A stretch of DNA of 64,000 nucleotides from an uncultured Arenicella sp. (lineage in GTDB: Bacteria > Pseudomonadota > Gammaproteobacteria > Arenicellales > Arenicellaceae). Positions within the stretch are counted from its first letter, which is position 1, and each line of letters begins with the position of its first letter. The notes under the pieces are model-generated. The model saw nothing but the letters and a program-made list of their open reading frames with translations. It did no database searches and was not told where the DNA came from. Below, piece after piece: positions 46,623 to 56,681 of the stretch. The stretch spans positions 1 through 64,000 of the forward strand of contig CALAKU010000022.1 of assembly GCA_937922925.1 (NCBI GenBank), written 5' to 3'. The translations under genes were made by a program, and so were the position numbers.

Positions 46623-47181
46623 TCGCCCATTAGTGCGGGTTGAAATTTTGCAACACAAAGCATTGCGTTCTCTAGTGATGCTGTTGTCACTCGTATGGTT
46701 GTCCGCCTGCGGCGACAGCGGTATGTCTGACTTGAGAGAGTTTGTGGAAACGGCCTACCAAGACGAAAAGCCCGAGATTGATCCTCTGCCGCCATTCGAG
46801 CCTTATAAGGCTTATAAGTATTCCCCAGAAGAGAACAGCGATCCATTTAGTTTGAGCAATATAATTACCAATTTGGATTCCGATGGAGCCACTATCGGTC
46901 AGCGTCCAGATGCTGATCGTGACAAAGAGCCTTTGGAAGACTTTCCATTAGACGCTCTCAGCATGGTGGGTACTATGAGCCAAAAAGGGGTTCCTTGGGT
47001 GATTGTACAAACTAATAATGGCACCGCACATTTGGCCACTATTGGGAATTATCTGGGCCAGAACGACGGCAAAATCACCAATATATTCCCAGAAGAAGAG
47101 CGGGTTGAGTTAGTCGAAACCGTGCCCGACCCATCAGGCCGTTGGGTTAAACGCGATATCGAACTCACCATCGACGAATAA
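46606..47181 (+). CDS. pilP: Type IV pilus lipoprotein PilP
   Basis: About 191 residues from ATG 46606, chosen because AAGG lies eight bases upstream; an ATG at 46588 is also open but has no such site. The N-terminus has a basic region, hydrophobic core and lipobox LSAC with the lipidated Cys at residue 35. The mature region begins with the disordered PilN/PilO-binding stretch, then the beta-sandwich domain (LSMVGTMSQKGVPWVIVQT, VHLATIGNYLG-like segment) that docks on the PilQ N-domain. It overlaps pilO by 17 bases. Confidence 0.95.
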   Translation: MRHHNSRPLVRVEILQHKALRSLVMLLSLVWLSACGDSGMSDLREFVETAYQDEKPEIDPLPPFEPYKAYKYSPEENSDPFSLSNIITNLDSDGATIGQRPDADRDKEPLEDFPLDALSMVGTMSQKGVPWVIVQTNNGTAHLATIGNYLGQNDGKITNIFPEEERVELVETVPDPSGRWVKRDIELTIDE

Positions 47182-47214
47182 AAATTAGATAAATAAACAC
47201 TAGGAAGCAACATC

Positions 47215-49509
47215 ATGACTGCAAGCTCAATACCGACGCCTTTGCGCGCACGCTTCTCAAAATCCGTTGCTCTTGTTGCAGCATTTTTGATCGGGTTTAC
47301 AGCGCATGGCTTAGGTCACGCGCAAAGCGGAGCCAACTTAACCGACGTTCTCTACAGTAAGTTACCCGGTGATGATATCCAGATTAATATTGTTACCGAT
47401 GCTGAGTTAGACGAACCTGGCAGTTTCAGTACTGATTCGCCGGCCAGAATAGCGCTTGATTTTTTTGGGTTAAAAAATCAGTTGGCAAACCCGCGAACGC
47501 TTGTCCAAGCCGGTAAAGTTGAGAGTGTGCTGGCGGTTGAAACGGCTGATAGAACTAGGCTGGTTATCAATCTCTACGACAGCGCTCGCTATTCCTTAAC
47601 GCCAACCGACGATGGCTATGCGATTACGGTTTTCAACACCAGAATTAACGAAAGTGACGTTGGCGCGCCGAAGCCGTTTGCTCAACGCCCCGATATTTTG
47701 CCCGACAATGCGGTAACCAATGTCGATTTCCGCCGATCTGAAGCAGGCGGCGGTAAGATGGTTGTCGATTTAAGCAATGATGGTGTCACCGTCGATACCC
47801 GTGAGCGTGATGGCGAAATTGTTGTCGATCTATTAGGGGCTTCTTTGCCTTCTGAACTAGAGCGGCGATTGGATGTGACTGACTTTGCCACACCAGTGCA
47901 GACTATCGATGCATTTCAAAATGGTGATAACGTTCGCATGGTGATAGTGCCGCAAGGTAAGTCTCAACATATCTCCTTTCAATCGGGCAAACGGTTCACT
48001 CTCGTGGTTGATCCAATCATTGTGACCGAAGAGGATCTTCGCAACGCCGAAGATGTGGCGCTTGGTTTTGAAGGTGAGAGACTCTCCATTAATTTTCAGA
48101 AAATCGATGTGAGATCGGCCTTGGCCGTCATTGCCGATTTCACCGGTATTAATTTTGTAACCAGCGATTCAGTGCAAGGCGAAGTCACCTTAAACTTAAA
48201 AGACGTGCCTTGGGATCAGGCACTAGACGTTATCTTAAGAACCAAAGGTCTAAGTCAACGACGAACCGGTGACATTATTTGGATTGCGCCCAGCGATGAG
48301 ATTCGTGAGTTCGAAGAGAAAGAGCTTCGGGCTAATGCGGTTGTGGCTGAGTTTGCCCCCCTATCGACGGAAGTCATACAAGTAAACTACGCAAAAGCCG
48401 AGGATATCTCAGAAGTTATTAAATCGGTAAGAGTCGTGCGTCAGGGGTCTGTCCCGTCAGGTGCGGACGTATCAAATCTTGGAGGCGCAGCGTTCAATAC
48501 AACCGAAACAGACACCAACTCTATTTTGAGTGCCAGAGGTAGCGTTACCGTTGATGAGCGAACTAATAGCTTGTTAGTGCAAGACGTACCGGAAAAAATC
48601 AAAGCACTTAGAGAAGTTGTAGCCAAGCTTGATAAGCCCGTACGACAAGTTCTAATTGAAACGAGAATCGTTGAAGCCAACGACTCGTTTAGCCGTGAAC
48701 TCGGTGCTCGCTTAGGTTTTCAACGCATCACCGAAAATGCACGATTCCCGGGCGTCAATGACTCTAATATTGGAGACGTGGTCACCAGTGGCACAACGGA
48801 AGGCTTAACGGTAATTCAAGATTCAAGGTCCGATGATGAGCCCGGTCTTATTTTCGATAACTCTCGCGGCACACCGGGCGGTTTGGCTGTTGATCTAGGC
48901 GCTAATGCGATTGGAACGCAAAACCCGTCTTCATTCGCATTCGATATTTTTCGTACGGGTCGCGGATTTGCTCACTTGATTACGCTGGAGTTGAGTGCAC
49001 TAGAAGCCGACGGTCGCGGTCGTGTTGTTGCAAGTCCGCGATTAGTCACAGCCAATCAAAATGAAGCGATGATTAGCCAAGGTCAAGAGATAACCGCAGT
49101 AGCGGACGTTGTTGCCGGTGGCGGTGGTGGTGGCGCGGCCGGCGGCGGCGGCGGTTTCACTGAAACCATCGAAGCCGAATTGACCTTGCGAGTTACCCCT
49201 CAAATCACGCCGGATGATCGTGTGATCATGGACGTTTCCATTGAGCAAGACACCATTATCGGTCTCGCCCCTATTGTTCTGGGCACGCAAGAAATCGATA
49301 CGCAGGTATTGGCTGACAACGGCGAAACCGTGGTGATTGGCGGCATTTACCAAGAAACAGACAACATAGATGTTGTCAAAGTGCCTCTATTAGGCGATTT
49401 GCCAATTATTGGAAATTTGTTCAAGCAACGCTCGGTGCAAAAGAATCGAACCGAACTTCTTATCTTTTTAACACCAAAAATTATCAGTCCTAAGTTGAAT
49501 CTGGGATAA
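47215..49509 (+). CDS. pilQ: Type IV pilus secretin PilQ
   Basis: A 764-residue outer-membrane secretin through which the pilus exits. The signal peptide ends near AHA/GLGHAQS. Two AMIN-like peptidoglycan-binding domains occupy about residues 40-280, followed by an STN/N0 domain (INFQKIDVRSALAVIADFTG), an N1 domain, and the C-terminal secretin core (VRQVLIETRIVEANDSFSRELG, then LLGDLPIIGNLFK and RTELLIFLTPKII). A glycine-rich loop with eleven Gly (about 49117-49155) sits in the secretin domain near the gate. A terminator follows 18 bases after the stop, so pilMNOPQ ends here. Confidence 0.97.
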   Translation: MTASSIPTPLRARFSKSVALVAAFLIGFTAHGLGHAQSGANLTDVLYSKLPGDDIQINIVTDAELDEPGSFSTDSPARIALDFFGLKNQLANPRTLVQAGKVESVLAVETADRTRLVINLYDSARYSLTPTDDGYAITVFNTRINESDVGAPKPFAQRPDILPDNAVTNVDFRRSEAGGGKMVVDLSNDGVTVDTRERDGEIVVDLLGASLPSELERRLDVTDFATPVQTIDAFQNGDNVRMVIVPQGKSQHISFQSGKRFTLVVDPIIVTEEDLRNAEDVALGFEGERLSINFQKIDVRSALAVIADFTGINFVTSDSVQGEVTLNLKDVPWDQALDVILRTKGLSQRRTGDIIWIAPSDEIREFEEKELRANAVVAEFAPLSTEVIQVNYAKAEDISEVIKSVRVVRQGSVPSGADVSNLGGAAFNTTETDTNSILSARGSVTVDERTNSLLVQDVPEKIKALREVVAKLDKPVRQVLIETRIVEANDSFSRELGARLGFQRITENARFPGVNDSNIGDVVTSGTTEGLTVIQDSRSDDEPGLIFDNSRGTPGGLAVDLGANAIGTQNPSSFAFDIFRTGRGFAHLITLELSALEADGRGRVVASPRLVTANQNEAMISQGQEITAVADVVAGGGGGGAAGGGGGFTETIEAELTLRVTPQITPDDRVIMDVSIEQDTIIGLAPIVLGTQEIDTQVLADNGETVVIGGIYQETDNIDVVKVPLLGDLPIIGNLFKQRSVQKNRTELLIFLTPKIISPKLNLG

Positions 49510-49527
49510 TAACCCCCACACTACTCA

Positions 49528-49559
49528 CAAAAGCAGGCTCTAACCTGCTTTTGTTTTTT
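49528..49559 (+). terminator. Rho-independent terminator after pilQ
   Basis: CAAAAGCAGG (49528-49537) and CCTGCTTTTG (49544-49553) form a perfect 10-bp stem with a 6-base loop, followed by TTTTTT. Because the stem itself contains A4/T4 it may work in both directions. It separates pilMNOPQ from aroK. Confidence 0.93.
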
Positions 49560-49651
49560 GTAACGTTCTCCGTAGATGGGTATTAACCATTTTATGTTGA
49601 CTCAGTTGCTCTGGGCGCAAAGCTTAGAGAACTTAATAAATAAATAACAAT

Positions 49652-50155
49652 ATGCAAAACGTAATACTGATTGGTCCTATGGGATCGGGTAAAACAACGG
49701 TAGGAAAACAATTAGCGAAACGCTTGAGGATGGACTTCGTTGATTCGGATCACATGATTGAAGATCGCTGTGGCGTGTCTATTTCCACCATTTTCGATAT
49801 CGAAGGTGAAGATGGGTTTCGTAAACGCGAGACCAAAATGTTGCAAGAGCTGTGTGATCGCTCAGGCATTGTGCTTGCCACTGGCGGTGGCGCTATCGTT
49901 TCGCAAGAGAATCGCAAATTATTGCGCAAAGGCTACGTCGTATATTTACGAACTTCGATCGAGACTCAGCTCGCAAGAACACAGAAAAACCAAAATAGAC
50001 CTTTGTTAGAAAATGTGGATGCAGAAACCAAGCTCAAGGAGCTAATGGACGAGCGTGGCACTTTGTATGAGCAAGAAGCTGATCTAATTGTTACCTCTGG
50101 TGATCGCGTTGTGTCCAAGGTGGTTGACGAAGTCTGCGAGGCTATGGGTCGCTAA
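49652..50155 (+). CDS. aroK: Shikimate kinase
   Basis: A 167-residue P-loop kinase phosphorylating shikimate in aromatic amino acid synthesis. Motifs: Walker A GPMGSGKTTVGK near residue 7, shikimate-binding DSDHMIE near 31, the FRKRE helix, ATGGGAIV near 77 and the LID arginines in RTQKNQNRPLL. Length is standard. It follows a terminator, so it must have its own promoter. The usual next gene in this neighbourhood, aroB, is missing; a 534-base non-coding stretch follows. Confidence 0.97.
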   Translation: MQNVILIGPMGSGKTTVGKQLAKRLRMDFVDSDHMIEDRCGVSISTIFDIEGEDGFRKRETKMLQELCDRSGIVLATGGGAIVSQENRKLLRKGYVVYLRTSIETQLARTQKNQNRPLLENVDAETKLKELMDERGTLYEQEADLIVTSGDRVVSKVVDEVCEAMGR

Positions 50156-50227
50156 TTAAGGCTCAATAGGCAATAGCGAGAGTAAGCAAGGAAGCCGCTA
50201 AGAACACAAATATCGAGCGCAGAGGCG

Positions 50228-50256
50228 GTGACAAACGAAGGTCGCTGGAGTATACT
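50228..50256 (+). promoter_or_regulatory. Sigma-70 promoter candidate in the aroK-gltB gap
   Basis: GTGACA (50228-50233) and TATACT (50251-50256) are separated by 17 bases; each hexamer differs from the consensus by one base. Transcription would start near 50263, about 427 bases upstream of gltB, so it drives either a long leader or a separate small RNA. Confidence 0.6.
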
Positions 50257-50624
50257 TCGCGTCCTTTTTCGCTTGGCGAATAGACATTTGCACAAACCTG
50301 ATTCTAGAAGTTACCCAGCACGGAAAAACTAGAAGACGTTTGAATAGATAGGAATACGGCTCCCTTGTTTGGGGCAATATTTACCGACATTCTTATTTTC
50401 GGTTACCGCCGCCTAGCCGGCGATTCCCATCTAGATAGACTTAACTTTATACAGGTTTAACTTTACCTTTTTGATTGTTTTTGTGAAGACAGTTTTTTTT
50501 TGTAAAGACAAAGACAGGCAGTTGAAAAACTAACGAATCGAAGTAAATTGCAAGTGCGCCTTAATTACACGTAAATCGATTTTCGTGGCAATTTGGCTTT
50601 TGTCTAGCTAAGCGTACATCGGGG

Positions 50625-50668
50625 GTGTCGACACTGATCACACTTCTTCATAGCGTGAGCATGCTCAC
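50625..50668. promoter_or_regulatory. Two perfect palindromes immediately upstream of gltB
   Basis: GTGTCGACAC (50625-50634) and GTGAGCATGCTCAC (50655-50668) are perfect palindromes with centres 32 bases apart, about three helical turns, ending 21 bases before the gltB GTG. Both begin GTG and end CAC. This suggests operators for a dimeric regulator, or an RNA hairpin affecting gltB translation. No known consensus was matched. Confidence 0.45.
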
Positions 50669-50689
50669 AAACATGACCGAGATTGCACT

Positions 50690-53600
50690 GTGACGAAAAT
50701 GTACCACAAGGCTGGCGGACTTTACCGCCCTGAATTTGAGCGAGATAACTGCGGCTTTGGCTTGATTGCACATATGGATGGCAAACCGAGTCATCGCCTC
50801 ATTAATACCGCAATTAGCGCGCTTGCTAGATTGACTCACCGTGGTGCGGTCGCCGCAGATGGTAAAACTGGTGACGGATGCGGGATTTTGATGGCCATGC
50901 CGGACGCGTTTATGCGCAGTGTCGCGGCTGAGGCGCAAATCAAGTTACACGGCCTATATGCCACGGGTTTAGTTTTCCTGAGTCACGACTCAGATCGCCA
51001 AGGCGATACGATTGAAGTGATCAACCAAGCGATCAAAGACAATGGTTTGTCTTTGGCTGGCTGGCGAGATGTACCGTTAGATGACTCAGCCTTAGGTGAG
51101 CAAGCTAAAGCCTCAGTGCCGTGTATTAAACAAGTGTTTATCAATTGCGCTGAGCAAATTAACGATCACGATTTCGAGCGGCGTTTATTTATGACTCGCC
51201 GAGTTGCCGAGAAGCAATTGAACTCGGTTGATGAAGATTTCTATATTCCCAGCCTTTCTTGCAAAGTTATTCTTTACAAGGGCTTGGTTATGCCAGAATT
51301 TTTACCGGTGTTTTATAGGGACTTACAACACCATGCAATGGCCTCGTCACTGTGTTTGTTTCACCAGCGGTTTTCAACTAATACCTTGCCTCAATGGCGG
51401 TTAGCGCAGCCCTTTCGCTATCTAGCTCACAACGGTGAAATTAACACAATCCAAGGCAATCGAAATTGGGCGATAGCAAGGGGAGCCAAGTTACGATCGA
51501 GTTGGTTCCCTAACTTGAGCGATGCCGCGCCATTTGTTGATACTCATGGTTCAGATTCAATGAGTCTCGATAATATGCTTGAGGTCTTATTGATGGGCGG
51601 CATGGATTTGTTTAAAGCAGCCCAAACGCTGGTTCCTCCCGCCTGGCAGAATGCGGAACACATCGATCCAGATTTGAAGGCTTTTTATCGCTTTCAAGCA
51701 ATTCACGCCGAACCTTGGGACGGCCCAGCGGGCCTCGTGCTTACTGATGGTCGCTATGCCAGTTGCGCGTTAGATCGCAATGGTTTAAGGCCTGCGCGGT
51801 ATGTGATTACCAAGGATAGGATTATTACGCTTGCTTCAGAGGTTGGTGTTTACGACTACAACGAAGCCGATGTCGTTGATAAAGGCCGATTGAAGCCAGG
51901 CCAGATGCTGGCTGTTGATACGCATACCGGCCAGCTAATTCAGCCAAACGATATTCATGAGCGCCTGAAGAACGAACATCCATATAAAGATTGGCTTCGT
52001 GACAATGTGGTGCGTTTGAAATCGGGTTTAGAAGATCAAGAGTCGCAAGTAAATCTAAATGCCGCCTCGTTAAAGATTTACCAGAAGCTATTTCAGATCA
52101 CCAACGAAGAACGTGATGACGTTATTCGAGTGTTAGCCGAGTCAGCGCAAGAGGCGACGGGCTCTATGGGCGACGATACGCCAATGGCTGTGCTGTCTTT
52201 GCGACACCGCATGCTCAGCGATTACTTCCGTCAACAATTTGCGCAGGTAACCAATCCGCCGATTGACCCTTTGCGTGAGCAAATTGTGATGTCGCTCGAA
52301 ACCTATTTTGGCACCGAGAGCAGCTTGTTTGAACCTCATGAGGGCATGGCGAAAGCCGTGGTGGTTGATTCGCCGGTATTGTCGACCGCTAAATACCAAA
52401 GCCTTTTGGGAATGGCCGACCAAGATTTTTCGCATCAGGTTATTGATGCCACCTTTGGCATTAATGAGTCGCTGGTTGAGCGTGTTCAAGCCATTGCCGA
52501 CGAGGCCGAGCAGGCAGTGAAAAACGGCGTGCGCATCATCGTTGTTTCGGATCGACGTATCTCTAAAGATCGCGCACCAGTTCAGGCCCTGTTGGCGACC
52601 GGTGCCGTCCATCATCGACTGACCCAAACCGGTTTGCGTTGCAACGCCAATATCGTGGTTGATACCGCCACCGCCAGAGACTCTCATCAATACGCTGTGT
52701 TGATCGGCTATGGTGCCACGGCCATCCATCCATACTTGGCCTATGAAAGCATTGTTGAAATGCAGCGTCGCGATCAAATAAAAGGCGACACTAATATTCT
52801 GCTTCGCCAGTATCGAAAAGGCATAAACAAAGGCCTGTATAAAATCATCTCGAAAATGGGTATCTCAACTATCCATAGTTATCGAGGGGCTCAATTGTTT
52901 GAAGCAGTCGGCTTGCAATCCGAGGTGGTCGACTTTTGCTTCAATGGCACGACCAGTCGCATTGCGGGTGCCGGTTTTACTGAACTTGAAAATGATCAAC
53001 GTGTTCTAGCTGCCTTTGCCTGGGATGCCCAAACCGGACTAGAACAAGGCGGGCTATTGAAGTTTATCCACGGCGGCGAATACCACGCCTATAACCCTGA
53101 CGTAGTACGAACCATGCACGCAGCGGTAGAGAGTGGCGACTACGATTTGTATCGTGATTACGCTGACACCGTGAATAATCGTAAACCGATGGTGTTACGT
53201 GACTTGCTCACCTTCAAAAAAGATATTACGGCAATCAATGTCGATGAGGTTGAGAGTTGGCAAGACATCGTTCTGCGCTTTGATAGCGCTGGTATGTCGC
53301 TCGGCGCTCTGTCACCAGAGGCACATGAGTCTCTGGCTGAGGCAATGAACGAGCTAGGAGGGCGGTCAAACTCAGGCGAGGGCGGCGAAGACGCTGTGCG
53401 TTATGGCACGCCCAAAATGTCTAAAATCAAGCAGGTTGCGTCTGGACGTTTTGGCGTTACCCCTCATTATTTGGTCAATGCCGAGGTCTTGCAAATCAAA
53501 GTTGCGCAAGGCGCCAAGCCTGGCGAAGGCGGGCAGCTGCCGGGGCACAAAGTCAATGAGTTAATAGCTCGCCTGCGTCATTCTCGACCTGGCGTTGCCT

Positions 53601-55153
53601 TGATTTCACCGCCACCACATCATGATATTTATTCGATTGAAGATTTGGCTCAGCTAATTTTTGACTTGAAACAAGTTAACCCTAGCGCGCTCGTTTCAGT
53701 GAAATTAGTTGCCGAAGCCGGCGTTGGCACGGTGGCCGCGGGGGTCGCGAAAGCTTATGCAGATCTAATTACCATCTCCGGCTACGACGGTGGAACCGGA
53801 GCTAGCCCGCTCACTTCGGTGCGCTATGCGGGCTCGCCTTGGGAGTTAGGCCTAACCGAAGCTCATCAGACTTTACGCGCCAATGATTTGCGCGACAAAG
53901 TTCGTTTGCAAACAGATGGTGGTTTAAAAACCGGATTAGATGTGGTCAAAGCGGCAATCCTCGGTGCAGAAAGCTTCGGGTTTGGTACCGGGCCGATGGT
54001 CGCTCTGGGTTGTAAGTATCTGCGAATTTGTCATCTGAATAATTGCGCAACTGGCGTGGCAACACAGCACAATGTGCTGCGTAAAAAGCATTACGTAGGC
54101 ACGGTAGAGAGAGCGGTTAATTATTTTAAATTTATCGCTATGGAAACCCGCGAGTGGATGGCCATTTTAGGGGTTCGTCGCTTGACCGATTTGATTGGGC
54201 GAACCGATTTACTCGATGTGATCGAAGGTGAAACGCCAAAACAGCAAAAGCTGGATCTCTCGGAAATTTTGTCGGACGGTGGTGTACCCAAAGATAAGCC
54301 GCAATTTTGCTTGGAACCTAAAAATGCCCCATACGACAAAGGCGAGCTTGCTGAGCAGATGGTTGGTGAACTATTGCCGAGCATTATTGCCAAGTCAGGT
54401 GGTGAGTTCAGCTACCAAGTAAAGAATATTCATCGCTCGATTGGCGCGCGTATCTCAGGTGAAATTGCCAAAGCGCATGGTCATGCCGGCTTGCAAGACA
54501 ATCCGGTAACCTTGCATCTTAAAGGCACCGCTGGGCAAAGCTTTGGTGTTTGGAATGCCAACGGTTTAAACATGAACCTAGAGGGCGATGCGAATGACTA
54601 CGTTGCTAAGGGCATGTCTGGCGGTAAGATATCAATTTATCCTGCGAGCGACGCGAAGTTCCTAGCGCATGATTCAACCATTATCGGTAATACCTGTTTA
54701 TACGGAGCGACCGGTGGCGAGCTATATGCTGCGGGTAAAGCGGGCGAACGTTTTGCGGTGCGCAACTCAGGCGCTATCGCCGTCGTCGAGGGCTTGGGCG
54801 ATCATGGTTGTGAATACATGACTGGTGGCGCCGTTTGCGTGCTGGGCGAAACTGGTGTGAATTTTGGCGCTGGTATGACTGGTGGTGTGGCCTTTGTGCT
54901 TGATCAAGATCGACGTTTTATCGACCGTTATAATCACGAGTTGATCGACAGCTATCGCTTGATGCCCGAAGCCATGGAATCCTATGCTTTGTATTTGCAA
55001 ACCTTAATCGAGAAGCACCATGCGGCAACTAACAGTGCTCGCGCCAAAGAAATTCTGCAAGACTTTGCCGATTTTCTACCTAAGTTTTGGATGATAAAAC
55101 CCAAAGCCAGCGATCTCGAAACCTTGATTGATTCACTCAAAGCCGCGGCCTAG
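50690..55153 (+). CDS. gltB: Glutamate synthase large subunit
   Basis: A 1487-residue enzyme that makes two glutamates from glutamine and 2-oxoglutarate. The N-terminal class II amidotransferase domain has its nucleophile Cys in RDNCGFGLIAH (residue 21 from the GTG start, 18 from ATG 50699; the propeptide is removed in relatives). The FMN/synthase domain includes SGEGGEDAVRYG and GGTGASPLTS, the 3Fe-4S site is in the CKYLRICHLNNCATGVATQ segment, and a C-terminal gltB beta-helix domain (GMSGGKISIYP, GATGGELYAAGKAGERF) follows. Start GTG 50690 or ATG 50699. gltD follows 21 bases later. Confidence 0.98.
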   Translation: MTKMYHKAGGLYRPEFERDNCGFGLIAHMDGKPSHRLINTAISALARLTHRGAVAADGKTGDGCGILMAMPDAFMRSVAAEAQIKLHGLYATGLVFLSHDSDRQGDTIEVINQAIKDNGLSLAGWRDVPLDDSALGEQAKASVPCIKQVFINCAEQINDHDFERRLFMTRRVAEKQLNSVDEDFYIPSLSCKVILYKGLVMPEFLPVFYRDLQHHAMASSLCLFHQRFSTNTLPQWRLAQPFRYLAHNGEINTIQGNRNWAIARGAKLRSSWFPNLSDAAPFVDTHGSDSMSLDNMLEVLLMGGMDLFKAAQTLVPPAWQNAEHIDPDLKAFYRFQAIHAEPWDGPAGLVLTDGRYASCALDRNGLRPARYVITKDRIITLASEVGVYDYNEADVVDKGRLKPGQMLAVDTHTGQLIQPNDIHERLKNEHPYKDWLRDNVVRLKSGLEDQESQVNLNAASLKIYQKLFQITNEERDDVIRVLAESAQEATGSMGDDTPMAVLSLRHRMLSDYFRQQFAQVTNPPIDPLREQIVMSLETYFGTESSLFEPHEGMAKAVVVDSPVLSTAKYQSLLGMADQDFSHQVIDATFGINESLVERVQAIADEAEQAVKNGVRIIVVSDRRISKDRAPVQALLATGAVHHRLTQTGLRCNANIVVDTATARDSHQYAVLIGYGATAIHPYLAYESIVEMQRRDQIKGDTNILLRQYRKGINKGLYKIISKMGISTIHSYRGAQLFEAVGLQSEVVDFCFNGTTSRIAGAGFTELENDQRVLAAFAWDAQTGLEQGGLLKFIHGGEYHAYNPDVVRTMHAAVESGDYDLYRDYADTVNNRKPMVLRDLLTFKKDITAINVDEVESWQDIVLRFDSAGMSLGALSPEAHESLAEAMNELGGRSNSGEGGEDAVRYGTPKMSKIKQVASGRFGVTPHYLVNAEVLQIKVAQGAKPGEGGQLPGHKVNELIARLRHSRPGVALISPPPHHDIYSIEDLAQLIFDLKQVNPSALVSVKLVAEAGVGTVAAGVAKAYADLITISGYDGGTGASPLTSVRYAGSPWELGLTEAHQTLRANDLRDKVRLQTDGGLKTGLDVVKAAILGAESFGFGTGPMVALGCKYLRICHLNNCATGVATQHNVLRKKHYVGTVERAVNYFKFIAMETREWMAILGVRRLTDLIGRTDLLDVIEGETPKQQKLDLSEILSDGGVPKDKPQFCLEPKNAPYDKGELAEQMVGELLPSIIAKSGGEFSYQVKNIHRSIGARISGEIAKAHGHAGLQDNPVTLHLKGTAGQSFGVWNANGLNMNLEGDANDYVAKGMSGGKISIYPASDAKFLAHDSTIIGNTCLYGATGGELYAAGKAGERFAVRNSGAIAVVEGLGDHGCEYMTGGAVCVLGETGVNFGAGMTGGVAFVLDQDRRFIDRYNHELIDSYRLMPEAMESYALYLQTLIEKHHAATNSARAKEILQDFADFLPKFWMIKPKASDLETLIDSLKAAA

Positions 55154-56587
<1,434 letters not shown>

Positions 56588-56590
56588 GCT

Positions 56591-56664
56591 CGAACGGCGT
56601 TTAGGGCGAGCGAGCCGTTCGTTGGCGTGATCAAGGTCGCTGATAAAATACCTGCGATCTTGAT
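56591..56664. other. Two hairpins between convergent gltD and the aldehyde dehydrogenase gene
   Basis: CGAACGGC (56591-56598) pairs perfectly with GCCGTTCG (56614-56621). ATCAAGGTCGC (56630-56640) pairs with GCGATCTTGAT (56654-56664) with one G-U, an 11-bp stem. Neither is followed by a clear T-run on either strand, so they may act as barriers to read-through, RNA-stabilising ends or Rho-assisted terminators. Confidence 0.5.
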
Positions 56665-56681
56665 GCCTTGATTTTGACCAA

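Larger units (their letters stand above)
50156..50689. other. Non-coding region between aroK and gltB (534 bases)
   Basis: No gene recognised on either strand; the few short ORFs have no family features. In many gammaproteobacteria aroB and damX occupy this position. It contains a near-consensus promoter (50228-50256), a small inverted repeat CGCCG/CGGCG at 50407-50422, two copies of TTAACTTTA (50441-50449, 50457-50465), a T9 run near 50490, and two palindromes just before gltB. If the promoter drives gltB, the leader is about 430 bases long. Confidence 0.6.

Noticed and set aside
50155..50690. A possible hidden aroB fragment in the aroK-gltB gap
   Set aside because: I looked for dehydroquinate synthase features in the gap and found none; all frames are broken by stops.
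52142..52777. 211-residue antisense ORF within gltB
   Set aside because: It overlaps a conserved region of gltB, has no domain features and no ribosome binding site; treated as a shadow.
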